Assembly: GCA_022340665.1 (NCBI GenBank)
Contig: JAJDNM010000034.1
Location: forward strand, 1 to 51,493
DNA from: Acidobacteriota bacterium
GTDB taxonomy: Bacteria > Acidobacteriota > Thermoanaerobaculia > Thermoanaerobaculales > Sulfomarinibacteraceae
Direction: 5' to 3'
DNA: 51,493 bases
In this document: positions 46,367 to 51,493 of the stretch, piece after piece
How positions within the stretch are numbered: the first letter of the stretch is position 1
Layout: every line of letters begins with the position of its first letter
Made by a program: the position numbers and the translations under genes
Notes under the pieces: model-generated
Database searches by the model: none
The model's input: only the letters and a program-made list of their open reading frames with translations
What the model was told of the DNA's origin: nothing

Positions 46367-48448
46367 ATGACCGTGTATGCGACCGAGAACATTCGCAATG
46401 TGGCAGTGGTGGGTCACTCCGACACCGGCAAGACCTCCCTGGTTTCGGCATTGCTCTTCGACAGTGGAGCCGTCAACCGGCTTTGCAAGGTGGATGACGG
46501 CAACACCACGACGGATTTCGATGAGGACGAGCACGACCGGAAGATCACGATCAGCACTGCTGTCGCCCACTTCGAGCACAATGGGAAGAAGGTCAACCTG
46601 ATCGATACGCCGGGGTACGGCATCTTCACCACCGACGCGATCCAGGGGCTGAGGGTGGCCGACGCCGCCCTGATGATGATCTCTGCGGTCGGTGGTGTCG
46701 AGGTCCAGACGGAGAAGATGTGGAAGGCAGCTGCCGGATTCGATCTGCCCGTGCTCTTCGCGATCAATCAGATGGATCGGGACAGGGCGTCCTTCTCGCG
46801 CACCCTCGACTCGCTGCAGAAAAAGTACGGCCGCGAAGTGACGCCGCTGCAGCTGCCGATCGGCGCGGAGTCGAGCTTCACCGGAGTCGTGGACCTGGTC
46901 AGCGGCAAGGCATTCAACTGGGAACACGATGAGAGCGGCAACGCTACCGAAGGAGACATCCCCGCCGATATGGCAGACGAGGTGGCGTCGGCGCGGGAAG
47001 CTCTGATGGAAATGGTTGCCGAGCAGGACGAGGATCTGATGGAGGCATACCTCGAGGCGGGCGAACTCGACGCCGAAACCTTCGCGGGCGGCCTCAAAAA
47101 GGCAATCACCGCGCGCGAGCTCTTCCCCGTCTTCGCGCTCGCTGCCGGCAAGAATATCGGCGTGCAGCCTTTGATGAACGGGCTCACCGATCTCGTGCCC
47201 TCTCCAGACTGGCGGCCTGTCAAGGCGACGGTCGACGGCGAAGACCAGGAACTTGCGGTCTCGAAGGACGCACCCTTCGCTGCGTACGTTTTCAAGACCA
47301 TCTCCGATCCGTTTGCCGGTCGCATCACGCTGTTGCGGGTATTCAGCGGCGGCGTGGCATCTGATGCGAACGTCAGTAACGCAATCAACGGCGCGACCGA
47401 GAAGCTCGGCGGTCTGTCGGCGCCGCAGGGCAAGGATCTCGAGCATGTTACCGAGCTCGCCCCGGGCGACATCGGCGCCGTGCCCAAGCTCAAGGAGACC
47501 CACACCGGCGATACCCTGTGCGAGATCAAGAAAGCTATCGTCATCGAGCCGGTGCCGATTCCGGAGCCTGCAATCAGCTTCGCTCTTGAAGCCGGATCCA
47601 AAAACGATGAGAACAAGCTCGGGCCTGCCCTGGCCAGGATCCGCGACGAAGACCCGACCATCACGGTTGGCCGAGACCCGCAAACCAAGGAGATGCTGAT
47701 CTCGGGCGCCGGCCAGCTTCACGTCGAAGTCATGGTCGGTCGGCTCAAGAAACGTTACAACGTCAACGTCGTACTCCATCAACCGAAGGTCCCCTATCGC
47801 GAGACCATCACCGGCTCGGCAGAGGTCACCACCCGCCACAAGAAGCAGACCGGCGGTGCCGGCCAGTTCGCCCAGTGCGCGATCAAGATGGAGCCCAACA
47901 AAGGACAGGGCTACGAGTTCGTCGACAAGATCTTCGGCGGTTCGATTTCCCAGGGTTATCGCCCGGCGGTGGACAAGGGCGTTCAGGAAGCGGCCGAACG
48001 CGGTGTCCTCGCGGGCTACCCGATGGTCGACTTCAAGGTCACCCTGCTCGACGGCAAGGAACATTCGGTCGACTCGTCCGAAATGGCCTTCAAGATCTGC
48101 GGCCGCAAGGCCTTCAAGGAGGCCGCCAACCAGTGCAAGCCGATCCTCCTCGAACCGATCATGCAGATCGCGGTCTACGCGCCCGAAGACAACCTCGGCG
48201 ATGTGATGGGCGATCTCAACTCGCGCCGCGGCAAGGTCCAGGGCATGGACTCCGGGGACGGTACGACAACCGTCAATGCGCAGGTGCCGCTGGCCGAAAT
48301 GCTGACCTATGCGCCGACTCTCCGTTCGATCACCCAGGGCCGCGGCGACTACCACATGGAGTTCGCCGAGTATGCCCAGGTGCCTAAGCAGCTGCAGGAC
48401 AAGATTGTGGCTGCGGCGGCCAAGGACGAGGAGGAGGACGAGGACTAG
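46367..48448 (+). CDS. EF-G-like translational GTPase (EF-G2 type)
   Basis: This 693-residue protein has the full five-domain EF-G layout. P-loop: GHSDTGKTSL (about residues 16-25). Switch 2 reads DTPGYG where canonical EF-G has DTPGH, so the catalytic histidine is replaced by tyrosine. The guanine-specificity motif NKxD reads NQMD (about 138-141). These changes match the EF-G II paralogue group (as in Thermus), not the housekeeping EF-G. It may act in recycling, stress or translocation under special conditions. GAGGAG precedes the ATG. It follows purC at 44 bp. Its TAG stop shares its last base with heptad copy H. Confidence 0.9.
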   Translation: MTVYATENIRNVAVVGHSDTGKTSLVSALLFDSGAVNRLCKVDDGNTTTDFDEDEHDRKITISTAVAHFEHNGKKVNLIDTPGYGIFTTDAIQGLRVADAALMMISAVGGVEVQTEKMWKAAAGFDLPVLFAINQMDRDRASFSRTLDSLQKKYGREVTPLQLPIGAESSFTGVVDLVSGKAFNWEHDESGNATEGDIPADMADEVASAREALMEMVAEQDEDLMEAYLEAGELDAETFAGGLKKAITARELFPVFALAAGKNIGVQPLMNGLTDLVPSPDWRPVKATVDGEDQELAVSKDAPFAAYVFKTISDPFAGRITLLRVFSGGVASDANVSNAINGATEKLGGLSAPQGKDLEHVTELAPGDIGAVPKLKETHTGDTLCEIKKAIVIEPVPIPEPAISFALEAGSKNDENKLGPALARIRDEDPTITVGRDPQTKEMLISGAGQLHVEVMVGRLKKRYNVNVVLHQPKVPYRETITGSAEVTTRHKKQTGGAGQFAQCAIKMEPNKGQGYEFVDKIFGGSISQGYRPAVDKGVQEAAERGVLAGYPMVDFKVTLLDGKEHSVDSSEMAFKICGRKAFKEAANQCKPILLEPIMQIAVYAPEDNLGDVMGDLNSRRGKVQGMDSGDGTTTVNAQVPLAEMLTYAPTLRSITQGRGDYHMEFAEYAQVPKQLQDKIVAAAAKDEEEDED

Positions 48449-48603
48449 AATCCGGAATCCGGAATCCGGAATGAGGAATGAGGAATTCCCACCCGTCCTC
48501 CCGTGAAACGGAGGGCGGTTTTCTTGTCAGCCCGCAGTAGAGATCTCATGGATAATGCGGGCCAGGTCAAAACGTTTGAACGTTGAACCTTTCAACGTTT
48601 TCG
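48448..48603. repeat. Heptad-arm hairpin element, copy H
   Basis: Left arm 48448-48489: GAATCCG x3, GAATGAG x2, GAATTCC. The core has CCCGTCC and ACGGAGGGCGG, which can pair with small bulges, and is followed by TTTTCTT, so it could act as a terminator. A weak right arm (48569-48603) has units like TTGAACG/TTGAACC; its match to the left arm is poor. It fills the gap between convergent genes. Confidence 0.8.
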
Positions 48604-48605
48604 CT

Positions 48606-49982
48606 TCACAGCTGGGTGTCGTCGTCCCAATCGGCAATCTTCGCCAGATACTCCTCGTCCTCGAAGCGAGTGGGGTGGAAGGCGGGCGCGTAGTCCGGCA
48701 GCTCTCCTCCGACGATATGCGCCGCCACCAGCTCCGAGGTCGCCGCCGATGCCATCAGCCCATAACCCGAAAGCGCACCGTGCACGAAGGCTCCCTCGAT
48801 CGGCAGCGGCCCGACGAGCGGCCGGTTGTCATTCGTTTTGGTGTAGTAGCCGCCGTCGACATATGATTTCGGCATTCTCTCGACATAGGCTCCGAGGCCG
48901 GGAATCATGGTCGAGATCCCGCGCAGGCAGATCTCCGCGTAGTGGTCCGGGATCGGCAGCGGGAAGTTCTCCGCCACCGGATCGAGATGGTAGGGCCACA
49001 GAATCAGCAGGTGCCGGCTCTCTCCTCCACCTTCGATTCGGGCGTGGACTCCCGGCGGCATCTCGCCCGCCAGGATCTCGCCGTCGGGCAACCCGGCAAT
49101 GAACTCGCATTCCTCGTCAGTCCAGTCGAGCTGCTGTGGATCCTCCCAGATCATGAACGGAGCACCACGCGGCACCACGCCGAGGTGGTCCTCGATCGAC
49201 ACCTTGAGGTGGAGCTCGGAGAAGACCGGCAGCTCGAGACCGAGCAGGGCACCAACCTCTTTCAGCATCGGGCCGGCGGCCAACACGAACCGGGGGGTCG
49301 AGATCGACGTGATCCCACTGGCAGTCCCGACCTGCACCGAGGACACCCGGCGACCCGCCGTCTCGATCCACTCGACCCGGCCCTCGATCACCTCGACGCC
49401 CGCGGCCCTGGCCTCTTCCAGCAGCAGCATCCCGAGCTGCTGGCCGGAAAACCAGCCGCAGCGTCGGGCGTGCAGGACTGCAACCGTCTCCGGCGCGAGA
49501 CAGGGGAAGGCCTCGTGGATTAGTTCCTCATCGAGGATCAGGTCGGCCCCGTCCGGTGGCTGCTCCCAGCCCTGGGACAGAGCGGGCTGATAGTCGAGTC
49601 GCCCGCGGCTGCGGCCGTGGATCCGCAGCGGTCCCGCGCCGTAGCTCGAGGCGAGGACTCCGGCCTCCCGCATCTTCTCGGCCTGCTCCTGGTTGGAGGT
49701 CGCGTAGAGATAGCCGCGCCGGTTCATCAGGAAGCGGTTGTCGCTCGCCATCGCCAGCTCCTCGAGGAGGTCGATCGAGCGATTCATCATCCGCACCATG
49801 GAGTCGTCCGGCCCCGGCCACCAGTTGCGGTAGGCCTCGGTCGACTTGTCAGAGGTCAGGCTCATGGGCGGTCGCTCGTCCACCAGCACCACGTTTCGCA
49901 CCCCGTGCTTGACCGCCAGCTGCCAGGCGGTTGAGATCCCGGCGATCCCAGCGCCACAAATCACGACGTTAGCGGCTGGCAT
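48606..49982 (-). CDS. FAD-dependent amine/amino-acid oxidoreductase (DAO family)
   Basis: This is a 458-residue protein. The N-terminal FAD-binding loop is GAGIAGISTAWQLA (about residues 10-23), followed by an acidic strand end (VVLVDERPPMS). The DAO-family C-terminal FAD contact near the end reads TKTNDNRPLVGPLPIEGAFV and GALSGYGLMASAATSEL, as in sarcosine, dimethylglycine and D-amino-acid dehydrogenases. The substrate cannot be read from the motifs; related proteins act on N-methylated or D-amino acids. The start has no clear ribosome site. It is 27 bp from vapC and reads in the same direction. Confidence 0.88.
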   Translation of the reverse strand: MPAANVVICGAGIAGISTAWQLAVKHGVRNVVLVDERPPMSLTSDKSTEAYRNWWPGPDDSMVRMMNRSIDLLEELAMASDNRFLMNRRGYLYATSNQEQAEKMREAGVLASSYGAGPLRIHGRSRGRLDYQPALSQGWEQPPDGADLILDEELIHEAFPCLAPETVAVLHARRCGWFSGQQLGMLLLEEARAAGVEVIEGRVEWIETAGRRVSSVQVGTASGITSISTPRFVLAAGPMLKEVGALLGLELPVFSELHLKVSIEDHLGVVPRGAPFMIWEDPQQLDWTDEECEFIAGLPDGEILAGEMPPGVHARIEGGGESRHLLILWPYHLDPVAENFPLPIPDHYAEICLRGISTMIPGLGAYVERMPKSYVDGGYYTKTNDNRPLVGPLPIEGAFVHGALSGYGLMASAATSELVAAHIVGGELPDYAPAFHPTRFEDEEYLAKIADWDDDTQL

Positions 49983-50009
49983 GATTCGTGCGGGTCTCGG
50001 CCATCGTGA

Positions 50010-50429
50010 TCATGACCGGGATACCAGCTGAAGCGCCTCCCGCAAGGGCACCACTCGCACTTTCCCCACGGTTTTCCCAAACAGCTGGCCGAAGTGACGG
50101 CGATCTCCGGTCACCAAAAGATCCGCATCGGCCGCAGCCGCCGCTGCAAGAATCGGTGCGTCGTTCTCGGGAAGACCGTGACCAGTGGCCCACGAAACAA
50201 GCCCCGGTCCACCCTCTGGCACTCGCGTCAAGTGATCGGTAAGTACCTCCAGGTCATTTGCGGCAGAGGGATGTTTGACCAGGATGTTTCGTCTGGCCTC
50301 ATTGATGGCGTGCGTGGAGGACACGAGTTCACAGAATCCGTTTTCAGCCAATCTGAAAAGTCCCCGTGCGCGCCCGTCAATCGCTTGAGCGGCAGAGAAC
50401 AGTACGTTGGCGTCGAGAAAGAGGCGCAC
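50010..50429 (-). CDS. vapC: VapC-type PIN-domain toxin
   Basis: This is a 139-residue PIN-domain ribonuclease. Acidic active-site residues are at LFLDANVLF (D6), INEARRN (about residue 44), ENDAPIL (about 88) and VTGDRRHF (about 108), the usual four. Relatives cut tRNA or rRNA when freed from the antitoxin. The GTG start touches the stop of vapB (TGAGTG), so the pair is coupled. It lies 27 bp upstream of the FAD oxidoreductase gene on the same strand. Confidence 0.9.
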   Translation of the reverse strand: MRLFLDANVLFSAAQAIDGRARGLFRLAENGFCELVSSTHAINEARRNILVKHPSAANDLEVLTDHLTRVPEGGPGLVSWATGHGLPENDAPILAAAAAADADLLVTGDRRHFGQLFGKTVGKVRVVPLREALQLVSRS

Positions 50430-50678
50430 TCAAGAACCCTTGAGCCTCTTTTCGAGGTGCTCCCTTTCCTCGGGAGTCATTCGGTCCTCTTCCATGAACT
50501 CGGCGACCCGCGCATCGCTGTAGATCTCGATCGGATAGACCCCAGCGGGGCGGAGAAGAATAGCTCCGTCTGCAGTTGCCTCGACGAGCAGAATCGCCTC
50601 GGCTTCGATCCCCAACTGGTCAAGTACTGCCTTGGGTATCGAGACCTGTCCACGCTTTCCCAATTTCGCAGTTTCCAT
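50430..50678 (-). CDS. vapB: AbrB/MazE-type antitoxin VapB
   Basis: This is an 82-residue antitoxin. The N-terminal swapped-hairpin DNA-binding domain reads AKLGKRGQVSIPKAVLDQLG (about residues 4-23), as in AbrB/SpoVT. The C-terminal half (about 50-82) is charged and should fold on the toxin. It would repress its own operon through the palindromes at its start codon. It starts at the ATG within CATGAATTCATG. Confidence 0.9.
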   Translation of the reverse strand: METAKLGKRGQVSIPKAVLDQLGIEAEAILLVEATADGAILLRPAGVYPIEIYSDARVAEFMEEDRMTPEEREHLEKRLKGS

Positions 50679-50694
50679 GAATTCATGATATCAT
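50676..50694. promoter_or_regulatory. Tandem palindromes at the vapB start (operator)
   Basis: CATGAATTCATG (50676-50687) and ATGATATCAT (50685-50694) are two perfect, overlapping palindromes covering the start codon and a -10-like TATGAT/TATTAT. AbrB-type antitoxins bind such sites to repress their own genes. Confidence 0.65.
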
Positions 50695-50808
50695 AATACC
50701 GGATTTTCGTGAACAATTCACCAGTTTGCTGTTCTGAGACAGAGGGAACCCACAATTCGCCTTTTCAACAATGCCGGCCGGTTTCCAGCTATCATGCTGG
50801 TACCTCCT

Positions 50809-50891
50809 GCCGGAGTGGCGGAATGGCAGACGCTGGGGACTTAAAATCCTCTCGCCGTATGGCGGTCCGGGTTCGAATCCCGGCTCCGGCA
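50809..50891 (+). tRNA. tRNA-Leu (anticodon TAA)
   Basis: An 83-nt class II tRNA with acceptor GCCGGAG/CTCCGGC, discriminator A and no encoded CCA. The anticodon loop is CTTAAAA and the long variable arm is CTCGCCGTATGGCG-like. TATCAT at 50791-50796 (inside CCAGC/GCTGG) could be its -10. Confidence 0.95.
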
Positions 50892-50907
50892 TTTCAACGC
50901 CAGGGTT

Positions 50908-50930
50908 GCTCGTGCGCTAGGCGCACGAGC
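50908..50930. other. Perfect hairpin behind tRNA-Leu
   Basis: GCTCGTGCGC and GCGCACGAGC (10 bp, perfect) are separated by TAG, 16 bp after the tRNA. No T tract follows in either direction, so it is either a processing/termination aid or the boundary of the insertion to the right. Confidence 0.5.
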
Positions 50931-51115
50931 TCACGTCGAAGCCAGCCGATGGCCGCACGCCGCCTCCGACCATCCGCCCAGCGGCAGCGGCCATTGCGGC
51001 TGCCTTTCGCCGTGATCGACCCCCGCCTCCGGCACCAAAACATTACGAGTGAGTCCCTGTACCTTTTGCATGACGAACCTACTCAGAATTCCTCGGGAAT
51101 AAACAATGAGTGATT

Positions 51116-51151
51116 GCAAAGGTTGGCACCGATGCAAAGGGTGGCACCGAT
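51116..51151. repeat. 18-bp tandem duplicate at the probable IS end
   Basis: Two adjacent 18-bp copies (GCAAAGGTTGGCACCGAT and a one-base variant) end 19 bp before the transposase stop codon. They probably belong to the terminal region of the IS; the other end is outside the window. Confidence 0.55.
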
Positions 51152-51170
51152 GTGACCCGCCCCCAAGTTG

Positions 51171-51493
51171 TTAATCCAATCCCAATGTTAGGCCCTTAGC
51201 AGCCAAATCCCAAGGTTGAGGCAATGGCACCTCCCCTAGGGGAGGTGCAATCGCGATGGTTTCCGGTGCCGGCGGCCGATACCCCAGCGAGCTGTGAGGG
51301 CGCCTGGTGTTGTACTCCTGTCTCCATCTTTCGACCAGCACCTCCGCCTCCCTCAGGGTGAAAAAGATTTCGCCGTTCAGTAGCTCATCGCGAAGCTTCC
51401 CATTGAATGACTCGATATATCCGTTCTCCCACGGACTCCCGGGCTCGATGAACAGTGTCTTCACGTCGACCCGAGCCAACCACTCTCGGACAG
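51171..51493 (-). CDS. IS3-family transposase OrfB, C-terminal part (runs off the window)
   Basis: The frame is open to the last base of the window, so the N-terminal part is missing. Visible is the end of the DDE integrase core: VKTLFIEPGSPWENGYIESF followed by NGKLRDELLNGE, with the catalytic Glu in YIES, and the WRQEYNTRRPHSSLGYRPPA signature of IS3/IS150-type transposases. OrfA and the distal inverted repeat lie beyond the edge. Whether the copy is intact cannot be judged. Confidence 0.93.
   Translation of the reverse strand, partial: VREWLARVDVKTLFIEPGSPWENGYIESFNGKLRDELLNGEIFFTLREAEVLVERWRQEYNTRRPHSSLGYRPPAPETIAIAPPLGEVPLPQPWDLAAKGLTLGLD

Noticed and set aside
46271-48355. 694-residue minus-strand frame opposite the EF-G2 gene
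   Set aside because: All GTPase motifs are on the plus strand; the antisense frame has no domain.
50709-51113. Plus-strand frame running through tRNA-Leu
   Set aside because: It translates the tRNA (a known annotation artefact giving GGMADAGDLKSS) and lacks a ribosome site.

Overview
The window is a high-G+C bacterial chromosome segment with 47 protein-coding genes, three tRNA genes and very short gaps between genes. Pal, CpoB, several lipoprotein signal peptides and periplasm-directed proteins indicate a Gram-negative (diderm) cell. Sigma-54 regulators, a partner-switching phosphatase module, secreted proteases sharing an unusual C-terminal tail, and a TetR/acyl-CoA synthetase pair would fit an Acidobacteriota-like lineage. 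No rRNA or other decisive marker is present, so that placement is a guess.

Layout. 1-8379: the 3' part of an SDR/DUF2867 gene, an RRM RNA-binding protein, a membrane-anchored unknown, pheA, a MOSC protein, a CDF metal exporter, a family-39-like glycosyltransferase and a UbiA-type prenyltransferase. 8520-16478: a membrane diguanylate cyclase, a POT-like transporter with a small overlapping partner, a VWFA-like secreted protein, two TetR regulators with visible palindromic operators, and a long-chain acyl-CoA ligase. 16528-20582: a sigma-54-controlled partner-switching operon (new 50-aa peptide, HATPase anti-sigma kinase, STAS antagonist, GAF-PP2C) next to its probable GAF/AAA activator, with two matching enhancer sites. 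20742-31937: a sulfatase-fold hydrolase, a CBM48 protein, tRNA-Val and tRNA-Asp, a DUF4388-type pair, a NYN protein, ALDH7, a C39-like secreted peptidase, an NtrC-type response regulator and pyrE. 32053-43250: folK, a secreted metzincin protease, a class A PBP, a thioredoxin lipoprotein, a PP2C co-translated with a GlmU-like beta-helix acyltransferase, a FecR/tryptophan-rich protein behind a sigma-54 promoter, cdd and a SpoU methyltransferase with a highly structured leader. 43392-51493: pal-cpoB, rpsT-purC-EF-G2, an FAD oxidoreductase, vapBC, tRNA-Leu and a truncated IS3-family transposase.

Three patterns cut across the genes. (1) Eight gaps between genes carry strict 7-bp tandem arrays. In the complete copies two oppositely oriented arrays flank a GC-rich hairpin core. 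The heptamer differs between copies but in the clearest copies matches between the two arms of one copy, and the arrays start at or supply the stop codons of neighbouring genes. This is the strongest candidate for an undescribed element. (2) At least eight genes have a -10-like hexamer ending 6-8 bases before the start codon and no Shine-Dalgarno, which suggests leaderless mRNAs. (3) Two textbook sigma-54 (-24/-12) promoters occur in a window that also encodes two sigma-54-type activators.
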